Position numbers and translations under genes: made by a program
Shown here: in pieces, positions 41,930-52,032 of the stretch
Numbering within the stretch: position 1 is the stretch's first letter
How the letters are laid out: each line of letters opens with the position of its first letter
Notes under the pieces: generated by a model
What the model was told of the DNA's origin: nothing
Seen by the model: the letters and a program-made list of their open reading frames with translations, nothing else
The model's database searches: none
Source of the DNA: Berberis thunbergii
Taxonomy: Eukaryota > Streptophyta > Magnoliopsida > Ranunculales > Berberidaceae
DNA length: 64,000 bases
NCBI GenBank assembly: GCA_003290165.1
Contig: QNQO01002046.1
Span: 1 to 64,000 of the forward strand
Direction of reading: 5' to 3'

Positions 41930-42002
41930 AAGCTACAAAGTACACAACAGATTTTGTCAAAATAAGGGTAATTAAGATATTGCAGCTGACTTATCGCTAA
42001 TA

Positions 42003-42130
42003 AACGCTCGCTAAGTCCTCTAAGGGGGATGTTGTAAATGGTTTCAGCTATGTTTGAGAAAAACATTCTGATTGTGCCAGGTCCCAGTAGACTATATCAA
42101 GTCATCCATGGCAATCAAATATATTTGAGA
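42003..42130 (-). repeat. Array spacer block 4, last part
   Basis: Resumes the spacer block after the insertion nest (GCTAAGTCCTCTAAGGGGGATG) and shares its tail (GTTTCAGCTATGTTTGAG, CAAGTCATCCATGG) with 22960-23050. Confidence 0.7.
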
Positions 42131-42555
42131 ATTTTCAGCCAGAGATTCTTTTTTTTCCCCAAAACCACTTTTCGTGTTTTTGCCATGCACGCATGAATGT
42201 ATTGTGTGTCAGCATGTGCATAGTGAGATTAGGAGTAAAATTGCTGCGATGGTTATGGTAACAAACTTTTACCCGTTCTCGTGCTCATCAATATTAGTTG
42301 AAAAGATAAACAATCAAATCAAATCCTTTTCGCTCCAGATGATTGAGTTTAGGAGTAAATTTTACCATGATTGCAATCCCACTTTTAATCTCTAGGAGTA
42401 AATTTTACCATGATTGCAATCCCACTTTTAATCTCAAGAAGGCTTTTTTTTGTGCAATCATTCATGAAATAGGAAATAATTCATACATAAAAATTGATTA
42501 TAAGAACTCACAGCCTCCTTGACTACAATATATGACGATCTTTGATTTATCATCT
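42131..42555. other. Spacer before dioxygenase remnant 2
   Basis: Similar to 23045-23270 (GATGATTGAGTTTAGGAGTAAATTTT). A 44 bp segment (TAGGAGTAAATTTTACCATGATTGCAATCCCACTTTTAATCTC) is tandemly doubled at about 42350-42433. No gene seen. Confidence 0.6.
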
Positions 42556-42841
42556 CACAGATTTTACTGTAACTAAACTTGGATCTTTGTACTTCATAAC
42601 CTTCTCTAGGTCAATTTTCAAGGGTTCTTATGTACTAACATATTCCATGTATGTGTATGCTCTGAATTTTAGTGGGTTTAGCTCATCATTAACAAGCTCT
42701 TTGGAAGGTTCAATTATGCTATCTGGCGAAGGACTAAGGAAAGTCACAATGCTTGTTTTTGCAACACTTGAATTAGTCACTGCTCGGTGTTCAGCACTAT
42801 GTAACATGCCATTGCTGATAATCAACATCCAAATGAAAGAC

Positions 42842-43134
42842 TGTTAGAGAATAGAAGTCTACCTATGTAAAGAATTGTATTGAAAATATTGTTCTTCTTC
42901 CCTTTTCATTGAATAGAATACAAGCTTATATAGAGCTAACTTTGACATAACCTAATAGAAATAGAAAACCTAGCAAACTTAGGAAACCAAAATATAATAG
43001 GAAATCTAACCAAACTTAGGAAACCAAAATACAATAGGAAAGTCTTCCTAACCCATTCTATTCTAACATAGGTAGACTTCTATTCTGTGACACTTTCCTA
43101 TGTTGTAACATAGGTAGACTTCTATTCTCTAACA
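42842..43134 (-). mobile_element. Solo LTR with long inverted termini
   Basis: 293 bp, begins TGTTAGAGAATAG and ends CTATTCTCTAACA, flanked by AAGAC (42837-42841, 43135-43139). The empty site is present in remnant 1 (about 23526-23540). On the minus strand it has a TATATAAGC box at about 42930 and TATTCAATGAAAAGGG, like the copia LTRs here. The outer 27 bp are perfect inverted repeats, and the end motif (CATAGGTAGACTTCTATTCT) is present three times near the right side. No internal domain, PBS or PPT. Confidence 0.8.
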
Positions 43135-43337
43135 AAGACAGATTTGAAAACTTAAACTTCATTTCTAAGAAATTTATGTCTAGCTATAACAAAATCTGCA
43201 GTTTTGTACCTGTAATTGGTCGCCTAAGTTTATAACAAAGGCATTACGGAGAAGGTTCGACAGCTATCCACTCTCCATTTTTCAGTACTTGAAGAACAGC
43301 CACATTTCCATGGTGAAGAAGAGTGATCATGTTAGGG

Positions 43338-43635
43338 TGTTACGATCCTTGTTATTGACCTTCCCCTCCTGGACAGCTCGGACTTTTGGGAGACTTGGTT
43401 GGTTCATAACAATTGGTATCTATAGGTTGGATTAAAATAATTTAGCATTATGTATAGGCATAGTGCTAAGTTGTTGAATACTGGTAGCTGAGAGAAGGCT
43501 CACTAGGCCAGTGTCGATAGAGTGGGCCGATGAGGACGTCGGCTTTGAAAACATGGGGCAATGTTACGATCCTTGTTATAGACTTTCCCCTCTTAGACAG
43601 CTCGGGCTTTTGGGAGAGTTGGTTGGTTCATAACA
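43338..43635 (+). mobile_element. TRIM/SMART miniature LTR element
   Basis: 298 bp with two 74 bp direct terminal repeats (43338-43411, 43562-43635; start TGTTACGATCCTTGTTAT, end GGTTGGTTCATAACA). A PBS-like TTGGTATCTATAGG follows the first repeat and a purine-rich GAAAACATGGGGCAA precedes the second. Flanked by TAGGG on both sides (43333-43337, 43636-43640). It has no coding sequence and must use enzymes of full LTR elements. Confidence 0.92.
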
Positions 43636-43892
43636 TAGGGTAACACTGCTTTGAAAAGCCCTGTGTTGATCTAGGGCCTGTGTTGACACGGTGGGTAATG
43701 ATTGATTGTCATGAACCGACTCTTGCAGAGCTCGTCTTTATAATAAACTGAATTGATTTTTTAGTTCTTCACAAATTAACTCTAGCTATCTTAAACCCAA
43801 TCTCCTTACTTCTGTTGCGTATGTCCCTGCTATATATCTACAAAGGAATACATCATATATCATGTATGTTTGAAAATTCAGTCCACATGCCT

Positions 43893-44090
43893 ATGGAAAA
43901 TCCATGTCCTTTTGTGCCTGAACACACAGAAACTCGGCGTTTTCACCTGTTCTATCAATGACATTCTCACACACAAGTGGTGGTTCATCACTGAGCTGCC
44001 ACTCCATTGGAACAGAATCAAGCTGAACTTCATATTCCGTGCTTTCATATACAGCTTTGAATACACGTGTTTTGTTAGTTTTCTTTGAAG
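43893..44090 (-). pseudogene. Unassigned coding-like fragment
   Basis: On the minus strand about 58 codons read openly: TRVFKAVYESTEYEVQLDS, VPMEWQLSDEPPLVCENVI, DRTGENAEFLCVQAQKD, stopping near 43893. The composition and lack of stops look like a real exon rather than chance, but I do not recognise the family. It lies where exons 1-2 of the dioxygenase remnant would be expected and is not dioxygenase sequence. Confidence 0.4.
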
Positions 44091-44541
44091 CAGCTTAGAT
44101 CATTCAAAACAGGGTTCCACAGTAATTGTAGTCATTGATCAAGCATAAAACATCATTTTGGAGCTTGGTTTCAACTTTTCATGAAGCTTAATTCATGCAC
44201 TTTGACAAATTTTTGTGCAGCATTATTGAAATTAATTTAGCACAAAGACAACAGGGTCAGCTTTCTGGTGTTGGAAAGATTGTAATTTTTTTTAATTACA
44301 TTAATATCTAGTATACTCTCGTCTCTAAGTGGGGATATCATCCAATTGCACTAAACATTCTTCAATTAGTTAAAAACCTTAATTCTGAGACTGTCTAACG
44401 ATATTCAGAGATCTTCAAATTCAAGAGTACATCCAATTAAGCAAAACATAAATAAATAATAATACACTCCTCAACTACAATACATTATACACAACCATCT
44501 TTGATTGATCTTCCATCTCAAACATTTTATTGTAATTTTAC

Positions 44542-45984
44542 CTAGAGCTTAAAGTGCTTCATAATTTTTTCTGTATCATACAAGGGCCACAAGGCTAGAT
44601 AGGTACTGAGAAATTCCTGATATTTGCATGCTCTGAACTTTGGTGGATTGAGCTCATTGTCAACAACCTCTTGGCAAGGTTCAATAATGCTCTCTTTCGA
44701 AGGACTAAGGAATGTCACAATGGTTGTTCTTGCAACGCTTGAATTAGTCACCACTCGGTGTTCAGCACTATGCAAAATCCCATTACTGATAATCTGCATC
44801 CAAGTAAAATACAAGTTCGATTACTTAAAACTTCATTTTCGAAAGAATTTATGTCTATAAGAAGATGTACGCGTAGTCTGTACCTCTAATTGGTTGCCCA
44901 AATTTACCACAAATGTGTTAGGGAGTGGTGCAACGGCTATCCATTCTCCATCTTTCAGTACTTGAAGACCAGGCACATTTCCTTGCTGAAGAAGAGTGAT
45001 TGTGCTAGGATCGGTATGCTTTGGTACACCTAGTGTTACACTAGGGTCTGGACATGGTGGGTAACGATTGATTGACATGTACTGAGTCTTGCTGAGCTCG
45101 TTACCATAATCTGAATCGATTCCTAGCCCTTCACAAATTAGCTCCAGCAGTCTCAAACCCAATCTCCTCAGTTCCATCGTATATATCTCTGTTACATCTC
45201 TACAATGGAATGCATCGCCAAATAAATAAGTGCGACTAATCACTTACTAATAATATAGACTCAAAGATCGATAGTCTAACGATTAGGCTGAAACAAAATA
45301 TCAGTGCTTTGTTTTCTTAATTATAGCATTGAGAGAAACCTCTACATCATGGTGCAGACGATCTAGACTCTATTCATATAATTGGCATGTCAAATAGCTT
45401 GCTGATGATTAAGTGCTCAAAGAAATTTAAAGAATACCTATAATTTGTTGGTTTTGAAGGCCATAAGTGTCTAAATTCTTCTATAGGATAAGAAGGATGC
45501 TTAAGATTGTCCCTCCAGTAATGGACATCTTCTTTGCCATAATTGAGGCTAGTATGGACCCTAGTGATCACCCTGTAGTCATCAGAATATAAATCGATTG
45601 CATCATCCCCTGCAGCCATCTGGAAGAATTCCTCCGCGACACTCATCATGTTATTAGTCATGTTTTCATCAACTCCATGATTAATCACCTACAAAAATAA
45701 GCAGTTAATCTTAGAACATTCATTCGCGTACTAATAGTAAAGAACAAATCGTCAAATATTGAATTATGAATAACCTGAAAGAATCCAAAATCCTTGCAAG
45801 CTTTTATGATTTCGTGGACTATATTGGCTCGTTCTCGATCATTATCTCTACTGAGATCTATCACTGGAATTGATGTACATGCTGGAATGGGACTTTTTCC
45901 GGGTTGCGATTCAACAGGTAGGATATAGGATTCAGGAACAGAAGAGAGGTTTAATTTTAATCTGTTTGATAGGAGATTCTCCAT
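44542..45984 (-). CDS. H6H-like 2OG-Fe(II) dioxygenase, B type, intact (B2)
   Basis: Exons 45775-45984, 45438-45688, 44884-45199 and 44542-44793 give about 342 residues. It starts MENLLSNRLKLNLSSVPESY. Core: NRYPPCPDPSVTLG, iron ligands about His215 and Asp217 in HTDPS (Asn of HxDPN changed to Ser), distal His about 271 (EHRVVTN), Arg-Thr-Thr. Exon 4 is 3 codons longer than in B1 and B3 (YLALWPLYDTEKI), a feature shared with B4. Introns 2 and 3 are almost the same as in B3, which points to recent duplication. Predicted cytosolic small-molecule oxygenase of unknown substrate. TATA-like TATAAGTT at 46063-46070. Confidence 0.92.
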
Positions 45985-47065
45985 CGTCCAATAAGTGATA
46001 ACTGTATACTGGGATAATGGGATTTGAGTTTTGCTTGGCTTCAAGAACAATTAGACAGTGTTAACTTATAGCTAAAAGTGGGAAAAGAAAGTTGACTTTG
46101 TTGAATTATTTTACGACTATTAGTGCTTCCTTTCTTTTTCATGACATGTTATCTTTATCAACTCTTGTATAAGATAATAAAAAATAAAATAAATGGATAG
46201 AAACATGTGCAAAATATGTGATGCCTTGTTTATCACCCAAATAAATAAGCATCAGGAAATTACTTGGAAAGCCTGTTTTTCAACCAAATAGATCAGTTAA
46301 GTACTTTAGTCAAAGAACATTTATAGATTTTTGCAATTGGGGTGATGTGTGAGGACATTAATTTAGGTTACTATTAGTACATGAATAAATCATCAAATAC
46401 TGATGAATTATTTTAGTAACTATTATTAACTCTTTTATTAAGATAATAAAATTAAATAAATATTGAAGAATGGATATAAACATTTGCTAAATATGTGATT
46501 CATTTTTTATCACACAAATAAGGAAATTACTTCGAAGCCATATTTTTTTTATTTAAATAGATAATTTAAGTATTTTAGTCCAATAACACTTCTAGATAAT
46601 CAAGTTTTTGCAATCATGATGACATGTAAAGACAATTGAATCCGTGAGAAATACATTAACATCTTGAGGATTCTATCATTGTCACTCGATTACCCTAGTA
46701 GGAAACTTGATCATCGAAAACTTCATTTCCAAGTAGAATGACTGGCATGACTTGGGAGGATGATAGAATCCTTGAGATACATGTAAACCTTCTCATATCA
46801 AGCCACGTCACTCTGAATTAAAAACCCTTGTTATTTATCAATCATCTATTTTTATAGCAAAGTATTGTCTAATTAGTTTCTACTTTTCCCTTTGACGATC
46901 GAAGCATAATTTGTTAACCTTGGGTATGATGAGAAAAATATTTGTGAAATGTACATGTTAGAATGTTGGCGAGAATTGAAGTTTAGTCTTACTTCGAGCA
47001 GTGAGTGAAGTGAAGTGAATAAGTGATTGAATGCGTGTCAATAAGCGACAAGGCCTTTTGGGGGC
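45985..47065. other. Intergenic, B2 to B3, first part
   Basis: AT-rich B-unit spacer. At about 46630-46830 a stretch with TCTTGAGGATTCTATCAT and ATGATAGAATCCTTGAG arms looks like a foldback element; the same stretch recurs at about 56510-56680. No gene seen. Confidence 0.5.
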
Positions 47066-47068
47066 AGG

Positions 47069-47197
47069 TGAATAGTGATACAATTATTGTATCATTTGTT
47101 TTGTGAAAATGTGTAAAATTGTTAGGTGGATTGTTACACTTCAAAAGTGATATTGTTTTGGAGATTGTTACAAAAATGTCAATTTGGTGTAGTGAAT
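47069..47197. repeat. Half copy of the CACTA MITE
   Basis: Matches the right half of 41621-41929 (TTGTTACACTTCAAAAGTGATA, ...AATTTGGTGTAGTG). The left half is missing. Confidence 0.75.
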
Positions 47198-47214
47198 TGA
47201 TATGGTTCGGTTTA

Positions 47215-47350
47215 TTTGAAGCTAAAAAAACTCAAACCAAAATCGAACCGAATTAATTCGGTTCAGTTCGGTTTTGGCAAATTGGTTTTGGTTTTCATTC
47301 AATTTTGTTTTTCAGCTCGGTTCAGTTCAATCCGATTAATTCGACTGATT
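47215..47350. repeat. CGGTTCGGTTT-type low-complexity tract
   Basis: Imperfect repeats of TTCGGTT / AACCGAA in both orientations, a common degenerate minisatellite in plant DNA. No coding signal. Confidence 0.6.
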
Positions 47351-47479
47351 TATATGGACCAATTAACACCCCTACTTAGAAGTCTGACTCTCTAGACCGA
47401 TTGATCACACAAATAAGCATTAGGAAATGACTTCAAACCCAACATTCAAAAAAATAGATAATTTAAGCACTTCAGTTCG

Positions 47480-47665
47480 AGAACACAGATCAAGGGGGGC
47501 TCCTGCACACTGTGGGCAGGAGGGGCTCCTGCGCATCTATCTCAGCCGTTGGATCAGAATCCTACGGCTCGTATCAAATGGAAGGAGAGAGGTTTTTGGC
47601 GGAAAATTTTTTTTAAAATAAAATTTGAATTTCAAATTCTCTCCTCTCATTTAATATGAGCCGTT
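47480..47665. repeat. Short foldback repeat (AGCCGTTGGATT ends)
   Basis: CAGCCGTTGGATCAGAATCCTACGGC near the left and ATGAGCCGTTGGATTCTGAG near the right flank an AT-rich middle. The GC-rich left part repeats GGGGCTCCTGC twice. Possibly a MITE; no target duplication identified. Confidence 0.4.
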
Positions 47666-47870
47666 GGATTCTGAGTTCTTCAAACTCACGAGTGCATCCA
47701 GGCTGCTCAAAAGGCCTTTAACATGTACTGCTCCAGCATTGATCCTTAATAGAATGCTTCTAATTAAGCAAATTAAACATAAACAAATCATAATACACTC
47801 CTCGACTAAAATACATTATATACACAATCATCTTCGATCTTCCATCTCAAACATTTTATTGTAATTTCAC

Positions 47871-49305
47871 CTAGAGCTTAAAGTGCTTCATAACTTTTTC
47901 TGTATCATACCAGGCTCGATAGGTACTGAGAAATTCCTGATATTTGTATGCTCTAAACTTTGGTGGATTGAGCTCATTGTCAACAACCTCTTGGCAAGGT
48001 TCAATAATGCTCTCTTTCGAAGGATTAAGGAGCGTCACAATGGTTGTTCTCGCAACGCTTGAATTAGTCACCGCTCGGTGTTGAGCACTATGCAAAATCC
48101 CATTACTGATAATCTACATCCAATAAAATACAAGTTCGATTACTTAAACTTCATTTTTGAAAGAATTTATGTCTATAAGAAGATGTACGCGTTGTCTGTA
48201 CCTCTAATTGGTTGCCCAAATTTACCACAAATGTGTTAGGGAGTGGTGCAACGGCTATCCATTCTCCATCTTTCAGTACTTGAAGACCAGACACATTTCC
48301 TTGCTGAAGAAGAGTGATTAAGCTAGGATCGGTATGCTTTGGTACACCTAGTGTTACACTAGGGTCTGGACATGGTGGGTAACGATTGATTGACATGTAC
48401 TGAGTCTTGCTGAGCTCGTTACCATAATCTGAATCGATTCCTAGCCCTTCACAAATTAGCTCCAGCAGTCTCAAACCCAATCTCCTCAGTTCCATCGTAT
48501 ATATCTCTGTTACATCTCTACAATGGAATGCATCGCCAAATAAATAAGTGCGACTAATCACTTACTAATAATATAGACTCAAAGATCGATAGTCTAACGA
48601 TTAGGCTGAAACAAAATATCAGTGCTTTGTTTTCTTAATTATAGCATTGAGAGAAACCTCTACATCATGGTGCAGACGATCTAGACTCTATTCATATAAT
48701 TGGCATGTCAAATAGCTTGCTGATGATTAAGTGCTCAAAGAAATTTAAAGAATACCTATAATTTGTTGGTTTTGAAGGCCATAAGTGTCTAAATTCTTCT
48801 ATAGGATAAGAAGGATGTTTAAGATTATCCCTCCAGTAATGGACATCTTCTTTGCCATAATTGACGCTAGTATGGACCCTAGTGATCACCCTGTAGTCAT
48901 CAGAATATAAATCGATTGCATCATCCCCTGCAGCCATCTGGAAGAATTCCTCCGCGACACTCATCATGTTATTAGTTATGTTTTCATCAACTCCATGATT
49001 AATCACCTACAAAAATAAGCAGTTAATCTTAGAACATTCATTCGCGTTCTAATAGTAAAGAACAAATCGTCAAATATTGAATTATGAATAACCTGAAAGA
49101 ATCCACAGTCCTTGCTAGCTTTTATGATTTCGTGGACTATATTGGCTCGTTCTCGATCATTATCTCTACTGAGATCTATTACTGGAATTGATGTACATGC
49201 TGGAATGGGACATTTTCCAGGTTGCAATTCAACAGGTAGGATATAGGATTCAGGAACAGAAGAGAGGTTTAATTTTAATCTGTTTGATAGGAGATTCTCC
49301 ATCAT
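47871..49305 (-). CDS. H6H-like 2OG-Fe(II) dioxygenase, B type, intact (B3)
   Basis: Exons 49093-49305, 48756-49006, 48202-48517 and 47871-48113 give about 340 residues from the first of two ATGs. Core: NRYPPCPDPSVTLG, iron ligands about His216 and Asp218 in HTDPS, distal His about 272. Around that His it reads HSAQHRAVTN, with Gln where all other copies have Glu before the ligand, the one notable change near the active site. It also has SLITLLQQGNVSG where B2 has STITLLQQGNVPG. Very close to B2 across introns, so a recent duplicate. TATA-like TATAAGTT at 49394-49401. Confidence 0.92.
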
Positions 49306-50039
49306 CCAATAAGTGATTTTAGATGCTACAAACTGTATACTGGGATAATGGGATTTGAGTTTTGCTTGGCTTCAAGAACAGTTACACAGTGTTAACTTAT
49401 AGCTAAAAGTGGGAAAAGAAAGTTGACTTTGTTGAATTATTGTACGGCTATTAGTGCTTCCTTTCTTTTTCATGACATGTTCTCTTTATCAACTCTTGTA
49501 TAAGATAATAAAAAATAAAATAAATGGATAGAAACATGTGCAAAATATGTGATGCCTTGTCCATCACGCAAATAAAAAAGCATCAGGAAATTACTTGGAA
49601 AGCCTGTTTTTCAACCAAATAGATCAGTTAAGTACTTTAGTCAAAGAACATTTTTAGATTTTTGCAATTGGGGTGATGTGTGAGGACATTAATTTAAGTG
49701 CTAAATAATAAAGAATGGATATAAACATGTGCTAAATATGTGATTCATTGTTTATCACACAAATAACGAAGCATCAGAAGAAAATGACTTCCAAAGGCCT
49801 ATTGAATCAAGTGTTTTCGTGAGAACATTAATTTAAGTGCTACTAGTACATGAATAAATAATCAAATCATGAATTTTCTTAGGACTACTAGTGCTTATTA
49901 GATTCTTTGTATTAACTCTTGTATTAAGATAATAAAAATTAAATAAATAATGGAGAATGGATATAAGCATGTGCTAAATATGTGATTCATTTTTATCACA
50001 CAAGAAAAATTCTATGAAATATATTAAAAAAAAAAAAAA
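49306..50039. other. Intergenic, upstream of B3
   Basis: Shares long stretches with 46000-46350 and 55560-55900 (GGGATTTGAGTTTTGCTTGG, GTGGGAAAAGAAAGTTGACTT), then with 25800-25990. Ends in an A tract of about 19 bp at 50028-50047. No gene seen. Confidence 0.6.
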
Positions 50040-50047
50040 AAAAAAAA

Positions 50048-50640
50048 TCCAAGCCCCTAGCGCCAAGGATTGTGATTTCTTTTTCGAGTTAATTTCGATT
50101 TTCGATTTTATGAAATATTTCAATGTGTAAAGAAAAAATGTAAAAAGTTTGAGAATACATAAAATATATATAATGAATGTCGAAGATATATGAAATATGT
50201 GTAAAAAATAAGAAGCTAAGTGAAAAAATCTATTAAAAACATTAAATAAATCCTAAGTACCATGAAATGAAACAAACATAAAATCAATATATAATTAGAA
50301 GAAATGTAATTAGAAAATAGGGAGTGGTTTCAAAAAATTATAAATATTTTTAAGAAATGATAATTAGAAGAAAAAAATCTAAAATTTACGAAAAAACTTC
50401 GAAATTGTTTCGAAAAACCATCAAAAGAACTGTAATTTTGGGTAGCCGATTTTTGTATTTTTACAAAAAATTTCAAAATTTATCAAAAAAACCCTCAAAA
50501 AAATGTAATTTTTTATTTTGCCATTTCCCTTTTCATAATTTCGAATAAAGAAATTTGGTGAGATTTTTTTGAAATCACATCTTTACCTAGGGTCGGGAGA
50601 GGCTCTCTAGCACGTGATTACGAGTGAGCAGTAACACAAA
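50048..50640. repeat. AT-rich dispersed repeat (copy 2)
   Basis: Second copy of the element at 25986-26700, same orientation, with GCCCCTAGCGCCAAGGATTG at its left and GAAATCACATCTTTACCTAGG...GAGGCTCTCTAGCACGTG at its right. It lies directly beside the HMGR fragment. Confidence 0.55.
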
Positions 50641-50696
50641 GTAAGGGAGAGATGGCTGTACGCCTTTAACCTTTTCTCTCCCCTTCCAAAGCTCAC

Positions 50697-51295
50697 CTCA
50701 GGAGCTCTGGTCATCCCATCTCTCAACAACACATTAGTTGCTCCACTTGAGGCGTAAATGGCCTTACAACCCCTATTAGTACTAGCCATCAAGCAACCTT
50801 CAGTGGTGGCCATGAGCACAGAATACTCTCTCCCATCAGGCAACAATGGCCCTGCAATCCCCACTGGGATCTGAACATAACCCACAGGTATTTCGCAACA
50901 TTGCCCCAAAATGGACTCGTAATCAAACCCTTCCAATGGAATCCCACCAAGAGACTTCCCTGTAATCCTCTGCAACGATTCTCAACGAATTTGCAGCAGC
51001 TCTTTTACAATCACCCAGTTTAGACTCAAGGGAGTAAGATGGGGTGGCTCCATTCACAACAGATTTTATAATCTCCTCGTCTTCTTGAGTCATAATTTCC
51101 GGAACAACAACAACCTTGGGCATCTGATGAGACTCAGGGGAGTAAGAAGAGAGTGAAGAAGACTCCATTAGTGAGGTAGAGAGGAAGAGGTAAAGCATCT
51201 GATGCTTATGGGCCTGGATCAGCGGACTTCTTCGCCTTGATGGGCTCGTTTTGAGGCCCATTAGATGGCTTGGTAGCTCTCTGTCGCACGTCCAT
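50697..51295 (-). pseudogene. HMG-CoA reductase first-exon fragment with its promoter
   Basis: Minus strand from ATG 51295: [18 protein letters not shown], then an early stop (51206-51208), then [20 protein letters not shown], after which the two membrane spans are missing and the sequence jumps to [21 protein letters not shown] and [11 protein letters not shown]. The catalytic part begins ([52 protein letters not shown]) and stops at MTRAPE before a GT donor at 50696. HMG-CoA reductase makes mevalonate on the ER for isoprenoids. Besides the stop there is a frame change and a TGA in the KRAAAIRR region. The later exons are absent. It is a dead 5' gene fragment. Confidence 0.9.
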
Positions 51296-51440
51296 AGTTG
51301 TACTGAAAGTCTGAAACAGAGAGAACAAACAGAGCAAATTGAATTCACAAAGAGAGTGAGTGAGAAGAGGAAGAAAAAAAGAGCTTCTTCTCTTTCTGGC
51401 TTTCTCTGTGGTGGTGTGATTTAGGGAGAAAAATTTCGGT

Positions 51441-51447
51441 TTTTATA
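51441..51447 (-). promoter_or_regulatory. TATA box of the HMGR fragment
   Basis: TATAAAA on the minus strand about 150 bp before the ATG, followed by a CT-rich 5' leader (51300-51420) typical of plant HMGR transcripts. The promoter seems to have travelled with the fragment. Confidence 0.5.
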
Positions 51448-51689
51448 GCGGGCGGAACTAATGGGTCCACACGTGCATGGGGTGATTCATGAGAGTGAGT
51501 GCGAGAAACCATTGTTCTTGTTCTTGTTGTTAATGTGCGTCAAATGGCGCAGTGCGCAACAGTTGCAGTGGCGTTTGTCAACTTCATTCTCTTTATCAAA
51601 GAGCCTCCCTGACGCTATCCTGACGCTTGTCCAATAAAAAAAACAGGCTCAGACACACGGTGTCCAATGAAAGCTAAATCCCAAGTGTC

Positions 51690-51749
51690 AAGGATTGTGA
51701 TTTCATTTTTTGAATTAATTTTGATATCCTGATTTTATGAAATATTTCA
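51690..51749. repeat. 5' end of the AT-rich dispersed repeat (fragment)
   Basis: GTGTCAAGGATTGTGATTTCATTTTT...GATTTTATGAAATATTTC matches the first 60 bp of the copies at 26.0 and 50.07 kb. It forms the break point between the HMGR promoter and the LURP-one-related fragment. Confidence 0.6.
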
Positions 51750-51922
51750 ACCCAATAAAACAAGTTTCGCTTGGAATCATACACTGTAAAGACGTTACAA
51801 TTAAACAACAATGATTTCTTCCAAACAGTAAGCACTTCGGTTTGTTGTTTCTGATCATCACCTATCCGTCGTTGTTGTTTGGTAACAGTTGCAGTGCTCG
51901 CATTTGGGTAAACCTTCGACAT
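51750..51922 (-). pseudogene. LURP-one-related (LOR) protein, N-terminal fragment
   Basis: Minus strand from ATG 51922: MSKVYPNASTATVTKQQRR, then EVLTVWKKSLLFNC, NVFTVYDSKRNLFYWV. VLTVWKKSLLFNC followed by xFTVYD is the start of LURP-one-related proteins (tubby-like fold, some needed for defence against oomycetes). The usual length is about 200 residues; here it stops after about 57 where the AT-rich repeat begins. A TATA box (52025-52032, TATAAATA on the minus strand) lies about 105 bp upstream. A gene fragment with its promoter. Confidence 0.8.
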
Positions 51923-52024
51923 AAGATTCTCTCTTCAAAACTTACAAAAAAAACTTGTATGTTTCTTCGATCAAAGTCCTTTTTTTTGCACTTGGCTATA
52001 ACTAATGAGATATAAGACCACAAG

Positions 52025-52032
52025 TATTTATA
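52025..52032 (-). promoter_or_regulatory. TATA box of the LOR fragment
   Basis: TATAAATA on the minus strand, followed at about 100 bp by the LOR start codon. Confidence 0.5.

Larger units (their letters stand above)
33866..42002 (-). mobile_element. Copia LTR retrotransposon 1 (outer), with nested insertions
   Basis: Minus-strand Ty1/copia element. Left (3') LTR 33866-34091; internal part 34092-36925; primer-binding site TGGTATCAGAGC read leftward from 36925; right (5') LTR 36926-42002 interrupted by copia 2 (36997-41530) and a CACTA MITE (41621-41929). Without these insertions the element is only about 3.3 kb, since protease and integrase are deleted. I could not resolve its target duplication. 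It split the array spacer block between 33865 and 42003. Confidence 0.88.
42560..43838 (-). pseudogene. B-type-like dioxygenase remnant 2, exons 3-4 with two insertions
   Basis: Exon 4 (42560-42824: HSAEHRAVTNSSVAKTS, SIIEPSKELVNDELNP) and a decayed exon 3 (about 43210-43838) survive; exons 1 and 2 are gone. Exon 4 shares the lost splice acceptor (GTTG) and the VST-stop with remnant 1, so both come from one dead parent. A 293 bp solo LTR sits in intron 3 and a 298 bp TRIM element sits in exon 3 just before the iron-site codons. The exon 3 frame is also shifted near 43255 and 43650-43690. Confidence 0.88.

Noticed and set aside
42842..43134. Call as an ordinary MITE because of 27 bp inverted ends
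   Set aside because: The 5 bp duplication, TG...CA ends, minus-strand TATA box and LTR-like sequence fit a solo LTR better, though I keep doubt in the entry.
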